Assembly (NCBI GenBank): GCA_938028725.1
Contig: CALIMH010000003.1
Location: 1-64,000, forward strand
Direction: 5' to 3'
DNA length: 64,000 bases
Source of the DNA: an uncultured Anaerolineae bacterium
GTDB taxonomy: Bacteria; Chloroflexota; Anaerolineae; J036; Brachytrichaceae
In this document: positions 38,816-47,357 of the stretch, piece after piece
Numbering within the stretch: the stretch's first letter is position 1
How the letters are laid out: every line of letters starts with the position of its first letter
The notes under the pieces: generated by a model
Seen by the model: only the letters and a program-made list of their open reading frames with translations
What the model was told of the DNA's origin: nothing
The model's database searches: none
Position numbers and translations under genes: made by a program

Positions 38816-39637
38816 ATGCCAAGCATTGAAATCACTGCTGCAGATGTGGAGTCCGCGATCGAGGAAGGGCTGCGCCAGTTGAACCTGCTGCGCGCCGAGG
38901 TCAAAATCGAAGTGCTGGAGGAAGGCAGTCGCGGTGTGTTGGGGCTTGGCGCGCGCCAAGCGCGAGTGCGACTGACACCCTACACTGAGCTGACCGAAGC
39001 CACCGCTGCACCCGCGAGCGCCGGCGCTGTGACGCCAGCGCCGTCCGAAGAGGCAACACCTGCCGAGTCACCGACCCAAGCCCTTGCCACCGTGGAACCA
39101 CCCGTTGAATCCACTTCGGCAGGGCCAACTGTTGAGGCAAAGCCGCACATTGATGGTGAGACGTTGGCAGGCGAGCTAACCGCTCAGATCGTGCGCCTGA
39201 TGGGGTTTCCCAACGCTCAGGTAACCACGCGCAGCATCTTTCCGGAGCATCCAGAAGATGAGCCTTACCTTTGGGTGGATATCGTGATCGATCCGCGCAG
39301 CGAGGCGCTGTGGCTAGCCCACAAAGCGGAGGCGCTCAACGCGCTGCAGCATATCGTGCAGACGCTCTGGTCTCACCGCACCAAGAGCAGCCTGCGGGTT
39401 AACGTGGACGTGAACGGCTACCGCGCACGCCGCGAACGCCAACTGCGCGCCATGGCGCGCCGCTTGGCAGAGCGGGTGGTGAACACCGGCGAGCCGTTCA
39501 CGCTAGAGCCCATGCCCGCCAACGAACGGCGAATCATCCACCTGGAGCTGCGTGACAACCCCCAGGTTTACACCGAGAGCACTGGCGAAGGTGAGGCGCG
39601 CAAAGTGCAAATCAAGCTGCGCCCTGCTGGATCTTAG
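38816..39637 (+). CDS. jag: Jag/KhpB RNA-binding protein
   Basis: 273 residues. The Jag_N domain (SAIEEGLRQLNLLRAEVKIE, then SRGVLGLGARQARV) is followed by an Ala/Pro/Glu-rich linker (about 65-110), a KH-like domain (EALWLAHKAEALNALQHIV, VNVDVNGYRARRERQL) and an R3H domain (LEPMPANERRIIHLELRD). Jag/KhpB binds RNA with KhpA and affects cell elongation in Firmicutes. It starts nine bases after yidC. Confidence 0.94.
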   Translation: MPSIEITAADVESAIEEGLRQLNLLRAEVKIEVLEEGSRGVLGLGARQARVRLTPYTELTEATAAPASAGAVTPAPSEEATPAESPTQALATVEPPVESTSAGPTVEAKPHIDGETLAGELTAQIVRLMGFPNAQVTTRSIFPEHPEDEPYLWVDIVIDPRSEALWLAHKAEALNALQHIVQTLWSHRTKSSLRVNVDVNGYRARRERQLRAMARRLAERVVNTGEPFTLEPMPANERRIIHLELRDNPQVYTESTGEGEARKVQIKLRPAGS

Positions 39638-39649
39638 GCATCCCCAACC

Positions 39650-40483
39650 GTGTTGGACTACCTGGCCATCGGTCACGTGACGGAAGACCTGTGGCCGGAC
39701 GGTCAAGCCACACCCGGCGGGACCGTCTTGTATGCAGCGCTGACCGCGCGCCGGTTGGTTTCGCGCGTGGCTGTGTGGACGGCGGCGGCAGCAACTTCCG
39801 AGCTGACGCGCTACTTCCCGGAAGTGGCGGTGTATCTACAGCCTTCGCCCATTACCACCCAGTTCCGCAACACCTACGCGCAAGGGCGACGCACCCAGTA
39901 CGTCCGCCCCGCTCCAGTTGTGCTTGACGCCGCAGCGTTTCGCCAGCACAGGCTACAAGCCCGCATCGTGCATCTCGCGCCCGTCTGCAATGAGGTGCGC
40001 CGCGACATCCTAGATGCGCTACCTGCTGAGACCTTTATTGGCGTAACCCCCCAAGGCTGGCTGCGCCAATGGGACCAAGAGGGTCGGGTATTCCTACGCG
40101 AGTGGACGGAGGCAGAGGAGGTGCTCCAGCGCGCCAGCGCTGTGGTGTTGAGCATCGAGGACGTGGGTGATGATTGGCCCACTGTGCTGCGCTGGGCCGC
40201 GCGCGCGGCGCTGCTGGTGGTCACCCTTGCTGCGGAAGGCTGCATTTGCTTCCTGCGCGGCAGGCCACACCACGTGCCTGCGCCCCAAGTGCCGGAGCTA
40301 GACCCCACCGGCGCCGGCGACATTTTCGCGGCCGTCCTTTTCATCATGCTGCAGCGCGGCTACCCGCCGCTCACCGCATGCCAGTTCGCCAACTGCATCG
40401 CTGCCCAGTCGGTCACTCGGCCACGGCTGCAAGGGCTGCCGGACGCTGCGGATATTGCGCGTTGCAGTACAATCCTTACATAG
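39650..40483 (+). CDS. PfkB family carbohydrate kinase-like protein
   Basis: 277 residues from a GTG start 12 bases after jag. The C-terminal PfkB signature VPELDPTGAGDIFAAVLFIM is intact, with the catalytic aspartate and anion hole. The N-terminal part is short and lacks the full GGxxxN sugar motif, but GHVTEDLW then TPGGTVLYAALTARRL fits its position. The family phosphorylates ribose, adenosine or other sugars; the substrate cannot be told. It does not belong to the usual yidC-jag-parAB set and may have been recruited. Its codons overlap nothing else. Confidence 0.85.
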   Translation: MLDYLAIGHVTEDLWPDGQATPGGTVLYAALTARRLVSRVAVWTAAAATSELTRYFPEVAVYLQPSPITTQFRNTYAQGRRTQYVRPAPVVLDAAAFRQHRLQARIVHLAPVCNEVRRDILDALPAETFIGVTPQGWLRQWDQEGRVFLREWTEAEEVLQRASAVVLSIEDVGDDWPTVLRWAARAALLVVTLAAEGCICFLRGRPHHVPAPQVPELDPTGAGDIFAAVLFIMLQRGYPPLTACQFANCIAAQSVTRPRLQGLPDAADIARCSTILT

Positions 40484-40515
40484 TTGCCAGTTTGACAACT
40501 ACGAGAGGCGACAGC

Positions 40516-41340
40516 ATGGGGCACATCTACGCGGTTGCAAACCAGAAAGGTGGGGTTGGCAAAACAACCACTGCGGTAAATCTAAGCGCCTGCTTAGCGC
40601 AACACCAGCGCCACGTCCTGCTGGTGGACATGGACCCGCAATGCAACGCGAGCAGCAGCTTGGGGGTGGACAAAAACAAAGTTTCGCCCTCCTCATACGA
40701 GGTGCTGCTTGGCGGAGTGCCGGCAGCGCGAGCAACGCTGAGAAACGCCAGGCTCAACCTGTCCATCATCCCTGCTGCGCCATCTTTGGCCGGCGCAGAG
40801 GTGGAGCTGGTGGGCGAGTTGGCCCGTGAGTATCGCCTGCGCCAAGCGCTCGCCAATGAAGCATCCCGCTACGATTACATCATCATTGACTGTCCTCCCT
40901 CTCTAGGGCTGCTCACCGTGAACGCCCTCACCGCTGCGCACGGCGTATTGATCCCCGTGCAATGTGAGTATTTGGCATTGGAGGGACTGTCGCAGTTGAT
41001 GCGCACCATTCAGTTGGTGCGTCAGCGGCTGAACCCTCAGTTGGAGATTCGGGGCTTGGTGATGACGATGTACGACCCTCGCACCGCATTGTCGAATCAA
41101 GTGATCAGCGAAACACGAAAGTATTTTGGCGACAAGGTGTTTAAAACCACCGTTCCGCGGAGTGTGCGTCTCAGCGAGGCGCCAAGCTATGGGGTGCCGA
41201 TCACGCTCTACGCGCCCAACTCTCCAGGCGGACAGGCTTATCAGATGCTTGCTGCAGAGCTGCTGCAGGGCGACGAACTTGCCCTGTCACCAGCTAACGG
41301 AACGGCACAGTTGGCGTTCAACACTCCCATAGGAGGGTAA
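40516..41340 (+). CDS. parA: Chromosome-partitioning ATPase ParA/Soj
   Basis: 274 residues from the ATG at 40516, which has GAGAGGCG upstream. The deviant Walker A NQKGGVGKTTTAVNLSACLA, Walker A' (LLVDMDPQCNASSSLG) and Walker B (IIIDCPPSLGLLTVNAL) are intact. The N-terminal lysine of the signature is present, so it should dimerise with ATP on DNA. Some 340 bases of the same frame run further upstream but lie inside the PfkB gene and are not conserved. It is followed by parB six bases on. Confidence 0.97.
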   Translation: MGHIYAVANQKGGVGKTTTAVNLSACLAQHQRHVLLVDMDPQCNASSSLGVDKNKVSPSSYEVLLGGVPAARATLRNARLNLSIIPAAPSLAGAEVELVGELAREYRLRQALANEASRYDYIIIDCPPSLGLLTVNALTAAHGVLIPVQCEYLALEGLSQLMRTIQLVRQRLNPQLEIRGLVMTMYDPRTALSNQVISETRKYFGDKVFKTTVPRSVRLSEAPSYGVPITLYAPNSPGGQAYQMLAAELLQGDELALSPANGTAQLAFNTPIGG

Positions 41341-41346
41341 ACCATA

Positions 41347-42237
41347 ATGGCTCAGAAAATCGGTTTGGGTCGAGGCTTAGGTGCGCTTATCCCCGGCGCA
41401 GAGGATGCAGTGCAGCACCCTCCTTCTCATGCTCAAGGGGTTATTGAAATACCAGTTGGCGACATTCGCCCGAACCCGCGCCAGCCGCGCTTGTTGCGCA
41501 GTTTGGAAACATTGAACTTGGAGGAGCTAGCAGCAAGCATCAAGGAGCACGGCATTATCCAGCCGCTGATCGTCACTCGCACGGATGGAGCAGGCGCGCC
41601 TTACACTTTAATCGCGGGGGAACGCCGCTGGCGGGCTGCCCAACTGGCAGGGCTGACACACGTGCCGGCCATCGTCAAGGAAGCAGCACCCCAAGCAATG
41701 CTGGAATTGGCGCTGATCGAGAACATCCAGCGCAGTGACCTCAGCCCGCTTGAGGAGGCGGCCGCCTATCAGCAGTTGATCAATGAGTTTGGCCTCACCC
41801 AGGAGATGGTGGCTGAGCGGGTGGGCAAAAGCCGCGTCGCCGTGGCCAACACGTTGCGTTTGCTGAAGCTGCCCGGCAAGCTACAGCAAGCGCTGATGGC
41901 CGGCGAGATCACCGAGGGACACGCACGCGCGCTGCTCGCCTTAAGCTCATCGGTAGATCAGTTGGCAGCCTTCGATGAGATTCAGGAGAAGGGGTTGAAC
42001 GTGCGCCAAACTGAGGAATTGGTGCGGCGGATGAACACCCCGGCCCCGGCAGCGCGATCATCCACGCCGCGAATGGAGTGGCGCGAGTCGAAGGAGTATG
42101 AGTCGCGTCTGCGCGAGGCGCTGGGCACGCGCGTGGTGCTGCAACGCAGCCGCAAAGGGGGGCGCATCGTCATCGAGTTCTTCTCCGAGGAGGAGTTCAT
42201 CGCACTCTATCACCGCCTGATCGGCGAGGAGGACTAA
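41347..42237 (+). CDS. parB: Chromosome-partitioning protein ParB/Spo0J
   Basis: 296 residues. The N-terminal GLGRGLGALIPG is the ParA-stimulating tail. The CTPase core follows (IRPNPRQPR, LAASIKEHGIIQPLIV, GERRWRAAQLAG, ENIQRSDLSPLEEA), then the HTH (GLTQEMVAERVGKSRVAVAN) and the C-terminal dimerisation domain. GGAGG lies upstream of the ATG. No convincing parS site is seen in the window. The stop overlaps the convergent HMG-CoA reductase stop. Confidence 0.97.
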   Translation: MAQKIGLGRGLGALIPGAEDAVQHPPSHAQGVIEIPVGDIRPNPRQPRLLRSLETLNLEELAASIKEHGIIQPLIVTRTDGAGAPYTLIAGERRWRAAQLAGLTHVPAIVKEAAPQAMLELALIENIQRSDLSPLEEAAAYQQLINEFGLTQEMVAERVGKSRVAVANTLRLLKLPGKLQQALMAGEITEGHARALLALSSSVDQLAAFDEIQEKGLNVRQTEELVRRMNTPAPAARSSTPRMEWRESKEYESRLREALGTRVVLQRSRKGGRIVIEFFSEEEFIALYHRLIGEED

Positions 42238-43499
42238 CCATCCTCCAACGACGCCAGCAACTGGCGAGCGCGCTCGATGCGCACGTTGCGCTCAGCCACG
42301 AGCTGCGCGGCGATCTGCTCGACTTGTGCCCCTTTCGCACCGGCGGCAATCGCAATTTGCCGGGCGTGCAGCGACATGTGCCCTTGCTGAATACCCTCCA
42401 TAGCCAACGCGCGAATAGCGGCGAAATTTTGCGCAAGCCCAACACACGCCATGATCTCAGCCAGTTCACGGGCCGTGCGCACCTCCAGCAACTGCAGCGC
42501 CACCTGAGCGACGGGATGCACCCGCGTCGCCCCACCGACAATACCGACTGCCAACGGCAGCTCGATGTGGCCCTCCAAGTCTCCTTCGGCGTTCTGCCGC
42601 CAAGTCGCCAGCGCCGTGTAGCGCCCGCTGCGCGCTGCGAAGGCATGAGCGCCGGCTTCAATAGCCCGCCAATCGTTGCCAGTGGCGATGGCGACGGCAT
42701 CAATCCCGTTCATGATCCCCTTGTTGTGGGTGGCAGCGCGATAAGGGTCGCGTTCAGCAAACAGCGAAGCTTCTACGATGTGCTGGGCGGCAGCTTGGGC
42801 AACGCCCGCATCATCGGCCAGCAGCCAAGCCGGCACCACACAGCGCGCCCAAGCAGTGCGTTGGTCGCTCAAATTGGACAGGATGCGCAGGTTGACGCGC
42901 CCGCCAGTGATCGCAGCGACACGCGGCGCAAGCGCCTCGCAGGCGGTGTTGATCACGTTGGCACCCATAGCGTCGCCACAGTCGTAGTGCAGCTCCACAA
43001 TCAGCATCGACGGCGTGCCATCCAACGTGCGACTGGTGATCGCCACGGCGCGGGTGTGAGGGCTGCGCGTGGATGGGTTCTCCTGATTCAGCCAATTCAG
43101 CAGCGCTGCATGCTGTGCTGCTAATCGCTGCTGGGCACGCTCGGGATCGGGCACTTCGAGCACCTGGATTTGGCCAACCATGATCGGCGCGCTGCTGCCG
43201 GCTTGAAACCCCCCGCCGGCGCGTGCCAGCTTCGCGGCGTAGCTGCACGCCGCCACCACCGACGCCTCTTCAATGACCATCGGCACCCCGCGCAGCGCAC
43301 GCCCATTCACCACAAAGTGCTGCGCCACTCCCAGCGGCAAGCTGTAAAGGCCGATCACGTTCTCAATCATCCGGTCGGCCTGTTCCAGCAAGAGGCCCTG
43401 TTGCAGCACGGAGATCGCCTCCGCCGAAAGCCCGAGCGCAGCGGCGCGTTCGGCCAGCGGCAGGTCACGCAGACGTGGGGTGGGCGAAGCATCACTCAT
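42234..43499 (-). CDS. Hydroxymethylglutaryl-CoA reductase, class II
   Basis: 421 residues, the class II (Pseudomonas-type) size. Key segments are ENVIGLYSLPLGVAQHFVVN, DCGDAMGANVINTACE, THNKGIMNGIDAVAIATGND, and LEGHIELPLAVGIVGGATR. The C-terminal region EGIQQGHMSLHARQIA holds the catalytic histidine. It reduces HMG-CoA to mevalonate, or the reverse in catabolic users. Its start overlaps the glycosyltransferase stop by eight bases in a four-gene operon with GtrA and an S9 peptidase. This suggests isoprenoid supply for lipid-carrier glycosylation rather than mevalonate degradation. Other mevalonate-pathway genes are not here. Confidence 0.95.
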   Translation of the reverse strand: MSDASPTPRLRDLPLAERAAALGLSAEAISVLQQGLLLEQADRMIENVIGLYSLPLGVAQHFVVNGRALRGVPMVIEEASVVAACSYAAKLARAGGGFQAGSSAPIMVGQIQVLEVPDPERAQQRLAAQHAALLNWLNQENPSTRSPHTRAVAITSRTLDGTPSMLIVELHYDCGDAMGANVINTACEALAPRVAAITGGRVNLRILSNLSDQRTAWARCVVPAWLLADDAGVAQAAAQHIVEASLFAERDPYRAATHNKGIMNGIDAVAIATGNDWRAIEAGAHAFAARSGRYTALATWRQNAEGDLEGHIELPLAVGIVGGATRVHPVAQVALQLLEVRTARELAEIMACVGLAQNFAAIRALAMEGIQQGHMSLHARQIAIAAGAKGAQVEQIAAQLVAERNVRIERARQLLASLEDG

Positions 43500-44664
43500 G
43501 TGTCAGCTCCAAGACACGATGATATACATCTAGCAGTTGCTCTGCTGCTCGCTGCCACGTGAACATCTGGGCGCGGGCGATGCCTTTGCGAATAGCCTGG
43601 CTCCGCCACTCCGCGTCATGCCAGGCGCGCGCCAGCGCTTCTGCCATTGCGTGCACGTCGAGTGGGTCTACCATCAAGCCAGCATCACCTACCACCTCCG
43701 GCAGCGACGATGTGTTGGATGTGACCACCGGCACGCCGCAAGCCATTGCCTCCAGCACAGGCAGGCCGAAGCCCTCATAGAGGGAGGGAAAGGCGAACAC
43801 GGCAGCAGCGCGATACAAGTGTGGCAAGTCGGCCTCTTCGACAAAGCCGATGAAGTGCACCCGATCACGCAGCCTCAGCTGCTGCACGGCGTCGAAGACC
43901 TCCTCATACAGCCAGCCCTTGCCGCCTGCGATGACGAGCGCGGCGTCGGTGCGCCATTGCCGAACCAGTTCGGCGAAGGCCTGCACCAGGCGCAAGTGGT
44001 TTTTGCGCCGCTGCATGGTGCCAACCGTGAGCACAAAGGGGCGCTCGCCAAGGCGATATTTGTGCAGCACATAGGCGCGCCGACGCTGCATGAAGAGCGT
44101 GTCGCTATATGGCGTGAAGCGCGACTCTACACCGCTGTGAACCACGCTGATGCGTTCTGGTGGGACGCCATACAGCGCTTGCAGGTCGCGAGCCGTCGCA
44201 TGGGAGTCGGCGACGATGTGATCCGCCCGCCTCACCGACTGTGGCACCACGCGCTTGAGGAAGGGCAGCAATCGGGGCGGGGCAGCATCCGCCACGTGCT
44301 CGAAGGAGAGATCGTGGATGGTGAGCACGCTGCGCGTCTGCGCGCGCAAAGGTGGCAACACAAAATCGGTGGCGTGGTAGAGGTCACAGTGGCCCACCCA
44401 CGTCTCCACTGGTAGGGGGATGTTCGCGCGGAACCAAAGCCGATAGAGCCAGCGATCGCTAAACGGGCTGACGCACAGCGGAAGCTGGCGGGTGTTAATC
44501 ACGTTGTCAATCGGCGTGGCGCGCGTCGCCCGTCCCATGACAAAGAAGCGGATCGTATGCGCGCGGTTGAGCTGCAACACAGCGCGCGCCAGCTCGCGCG
44601 TCAGCCGCGCAATGCCAGCGCTCTGGTGAATGGCGGGCGTGTAATCGAGGACGATCTGGGCCAC
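43492..44664 (-). CDS. GT4 family glycosyltransferase
   Basis: 390 residues, GT-B fold, from a GTG start. The N-terminal acceptor domain includes YHATDFVLPP and SVLTIHDLSFEHV. The C-terminal donor domain shows VLTVGTMQRRKNH, then FIGFVEEADLPHLYRAA and FPSLYEGFGLPVLEAMACG with the E-x7-E retaining signature. It transfers a nucleotide-activated hexose, mannose-like in many relatives. It follows GtrA by nine bases and overlaps the HMG-CoA reductase start. Confidence 0.93.
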   Translation of the reverse strand: MAQIVLDYTPAIHQSAGIARLTRELARAVLQLNRAHTIRFFVMGRATRATPIDNVINTRQLPLCVSPFSDRWLYRLWFRANIPLPVETWVGHCDLYHATDFVLPPLRAQTRSVLTIHDLSFEHVADAAPPRLLPFLKRVVPQSVRRADHIVADSHATARDLQALYGVPPERISVVHSGVESRFTPYSDTLFMQRRRAYVLHKYRLGERPFVLTVGTMQRRKNHLRLVQAFAELVRQWRTDAALVIAGGKGWLYEEVFDAVQQLRLRDRVHFIGFVEEADLPHLYRAAAVFAFPSLYEGFGLPVLEAMACGVPVVTSNTSSLPEVVGDAGLMVDPLDVHAMAEALARAWHDAEWRSQAIRKGIARAQMFTWQRAAEQLLDVYHRVLELTHE

Positions 44665-44673
44665 TGCGCTAGG

Positions 44674-45210
44674 CTAGTGTGGGATGGTCGGTTGGGCGCG
44701 CGCCCAGCGCACATTGCGGAACGTGACAAAGCGGTTGACTGTGTAGTTCCAAATCATCACGATCGCTGCCGCGACTGCCTTGGTGAGGTTTAGGCCGATC
44801 ACCTCGCTGCGCACCAACAGGCTGAACGGTGCATACACCAACCACAACACCAGCTCGTTGATCAACAGTCCAACAGCGTTGACCGTGAGGAAGACCGGCA
44901 TTTGCTTGCGCTTCTTCACGTTGCGCGATTCTGGATACACCCACAGACGGTTCCAGACGTAGTTGTTGGTGGCCGCACAGATGAAGGCTACCCCTACCGC
45001 CACCGGCTCGTGCACGTGAAAGCCGTGCGCCAGAACGTTCAGCAGCGCGTAATCCACCACCAAGCCGATCGCCCCTGTGATGGCAAACTTGACAAAGCGT
45101 TTGACCTCGGGCTTGTTGGTGCGCGCAATGCCATACAGGCGCATTTGCTTGATCTGCTGAGGCAGCAGGCGTGTGATTTGCGCGGACCTTAGGCAGCGCC
45201 GCTGGAACAT
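44674..45210 (-). CDS. GtrA family membrane protein
   Basis: 178 residues from the ATG at 45210; a GTG at 45231 is in frame but lies inside the peptidase gene. Four helices carry the GtrA signature: FVKFAITGAIGLVVDYALLN, then NYVWNRLWVYP and, at the end, NYTVNRFVTFRN. GtrA proteins are thought to move undecaprenyl- or polyprenyl-linked sugars across the membrane. It begins two bases after the S9 peptidase stop, so the coupling is tight. Together with the glycosyltransferase it likely belongs to a surface-glycan modification step. Confidence 0.9.
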   Translation of the reverse strand: MFQRRCLRSAQITRLLPQQIKQMRLYGIARTNKPEVKRFVKFAITGAIGLVVDYALLNVLAHGFHVHEPVAVGVAFICAATNNYVWNRLWVYPESRNVKKRKQMPVFLTVNAVGLLINELVLWLVYAPFSLLVRSEVIGLNLTKAVAAAIVMIWNYTVNRFVTFRNVRWARAQPTIPH

Positions 45211-45212
45211 CG

Positions 45213-47255
45213 TCAATGTTGGTTGAACCACTCAATTATCGCCTGGATGCGCTCCACGCGATGCCTGGGCTCGCCGCTGCGCGAAAGCTCGTGACCTTCG
45301 CGCGGCCAGCGGATCAGCTTCACTTCCTTTTTCATCAGTTTGAGCGCTTGGAAGAGCTGCTCCGCTTGCTCGATGGGCACGCGGTAGTCCAGCTCGCTGT
45401 GTTCGATCAGCAACGGCGTGCGAATGTTGGGCACAAGCGAGATCGGTGACATCCGCCAGAGCGCTTCCACATCATCCCACGGCGTGATGCCGCCCATTTC
45501 GCGGTCGCTGAAGAAGGGCACGTCCGTCGTGTTGCGCATCGAGATCAGGTTGTATACGCCACGCTGGGCGCAAGCTGCGGCGAAGCGGTGGTCACGCCCG
45601 ATGATCCAGGCGGTGAGATAGCCGGCGTAGCTGCCGCCGGTCAGGTAGAGCCGGCGGGTGTCCACGTAGGGGCGCTGGCAGATCAAGTCCACGCCAGCTA
45701 GCACATCGCGCATTGGGCCATCGCCCCAATCGGCACGGTTGGCATGCCAAAAGTCGCGGCCGTAGCCATCAGAGCCTCGCGGGTTGCAGTAAAACACCAA
45801 ATAGCCAGCGCCGAGCATGGCCTGCACCTCGTGCCACATGCTGCGCGTAGCTGCGCCCCACATGGTGTGCGGCCCACCGTGCATCTGCACTACTAAGGGG
45901 TAGCGCCGCTGTGGGTCGAAGTCTGCTGGCGTGAAAAGCCACCCCTGGATGCAGTGGCCATCGCTCTCGTAGCGCAGCATCTCCACATCGCCAACAGCGT
46001 GCTGGCGCAGGAAATCGGCGTTGGGCTGGTAGAGCACGCGCACGCTGCCATCTGGTTCCAGCAAGTACAACGCGCTGGGGTCTTTGGGCGTGCTGGCGGC
46101 AAAGACCACCCGCCCATCGGCAGCTACATCGAAGCTGGTGATCTCGTGGTCGTCGAAGGTGAGCTGTTCCGGCCTCGCGCTCGCCGGATCGCCCATCGCT
46201 GCGCGCCAGAGGTTGGTGCGGCCCTCGGATCTCAGCGTGAAATACAACCAACGACCATCGGGACTCCAACGGAAATCGCCGACGGTGCGATCAAGCGCAG
46301 CAGTGAGATCGGCCACCACCTCGAGCGCGTCGTCCTTCACACGGGCGACAGCAAGCGTGACCGGCTGGTAAGCGGCTGGGTCATCCAGTGAGCGCAGCAA
46401 GGCCAGCCACCGACCATCCGGCGAAGGAAGTGGAGAGTAGCAAGAGTAACCGACCAAAGCCAAGCGGGCGAAACCACGCTCTGGTGATGCAACGTCAAAG
46501 CGCACAACGTCGGTGTAGCGGAACAACTCACCGCTCTCTGGATCGCGGCTGTAGGTTGAGTAGAGGTAGCGCCCGTCCGCAGACCAGTGAGGTGCGTCGA
46601 AGTCAAACGCCGTGTCGTTTGGTGAAAGCCGCTTCGGGCGCCCCGGTTTGACGAGCGCTGGGTCGGCCAAATCGGCCACGTAGATGTGCATGAAGCGATC
46701 ATCGAAGAACGTAGTGCCACTGCGATATGGCACGCGCGTAATGCGGCGCGGGTCAAGGCGCAGCTCCTCCTCGTGTTGGCGCTGCTCCTTCTCACGCTTC
46801 AGCTCCCAGGCATCCTTGAGTGGTCCAGGTTCGGCGTCCGATGACGCGCGGTCCTCCGTTTCGCACTCATCGGCGCGCATAGGCGCACAGAAAGCGATCC
46901 GCTGGCCATCGGCCGAGCAGTGAAACGCCTTGACGCCGTTGCCGTGGGTGGCGACAGGGTAAGGTTCGCCACAGCTCGGCAAGCGATACACCGCCGCTTG
47001 CTCACCGCGCGTGGAGAGAAAGCACAGCGTGCCATCGGCGAGCCAACGCGGCACGCTGTCCTTTCCGCTGCGGGTGAGCGGTTGGGGAGGAGCGTCCGCT
47101 TGGCGCAGCGACTGCATCCAAAGGTTCGTGGCCTGGGCGTTGTCTGTCCAGTTCACGGTTGAGCGGACAAACACCACCGCCGCACCGTCAGGCGACAGGC
47201 GCACGTCGTCAATCATCACCAGCTCGCGAAGATCGGCCGGAGTAATAGGCTTCAT
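45213..47255 (-). CDS. S9 family prolyl oligopeptidase-type serine peptidase
   Basis: 680 residues without a signal peptide. The N-terminal beta-propeller (about 1-400) has WD/TolB-like repeats such as DDVRLSPDGAAVVFVRSTVN and FRWSPDGRWLYFTLRS. The C-terminal alpha/beta-hydrolase domain holds the triad: Ser in GGSYAGYLTAW near 541, Asp in SELDYRVP near 622 and His in REGHELS near 654. It fits the S9C acylaminoacyl-peptidase group. It is divergent from guaA and heads the operon with GtrA, GT4 and HMG-CoA reductase. Confidence 0.93.
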   Translation of the reverse strand: MKPITPADLRELVMIDDVRLSPDGAAVVFVRSTVNWTDNAQATNLWMQSLRQADAPPQPLTRSGKDSVPRWLADGTLCFLSTRGEQAAVYRLPSCGEPYPVATHGNGVKAFHCSADGQRIAFCAPMRADECETEDRASSDAEPGPLKDAWELKREKEQRQHEEELRLDPRRITRVPYRSGTTFFDDRFMHIYVADLADPALVKPGRPKRLSPNDTAFDFDAPHWSADGRYLYSTYSRDPESGELFRYTDVVRFDVASPERGFARLALVGYSCYSPLPSPDGRWLALLRSLDDPAAYQPVTLAVARVKDDALEVVADLTAALDRTVGDFRWSPDGRWLYFTLRSEGRTNLWRAAMGDPASARPEQLTFDDHEITSFDVAADGRVVFAASTPKDPSALYLLEPDGSVRVLYQPNADFLRQHAVGDVEMLRYESDGHCIQGWLFTPADFDPQRRYPLVVQMHGGPHTMWGAATRSMWHEVQAMLGAGYLVFYCNPRGSDGYGRDFWHANRADWGDGPMRDVLAGVDLICQRPYVDTRRLYLTGGSYAGYLTAWIIGRDHRFAAACAQRGVYNLISMRNTTDVPFFSDREMGGITPWDDVEALWRMSPISLVPNIRTPLLIEHSELDYRVPIEQAEQLFQALKLMKKEVKLIRWPREGHELSRSGEPRHRVERIQAIIEWFNQH

Positions 47256-47345
47256 CAGGTGTGGTGGCTTCGATCATGCCACAAGTTGAGCGCACCAAGC
47301 GGGCAGTTTGCACACGGATGCGCAGCTGGCTGAATGAGCGCTTGT

Positions 47346-47351
47346 TAGAAT
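47346..47351 (+). promoter_or_regulatory. -10 box of guaA
   Basis: TAGAAT ending six bases before the ATG at 47358, predicting a leaderless transcript. Confidence 0.45.
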
Positions 47352-47357
47352 CGCTCC

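Noticed and set aside
39670-39685. Possible parS site (GGTCACGTGAC) inside the PfkB gene, 0.8 kb before parA.
   Set aside because: Only the central TCACGTGA matches the consensus; the outer TGTT/AACA arms do not. About 10 of 16 positions is too weak for ParB, and it lies within a coding region.
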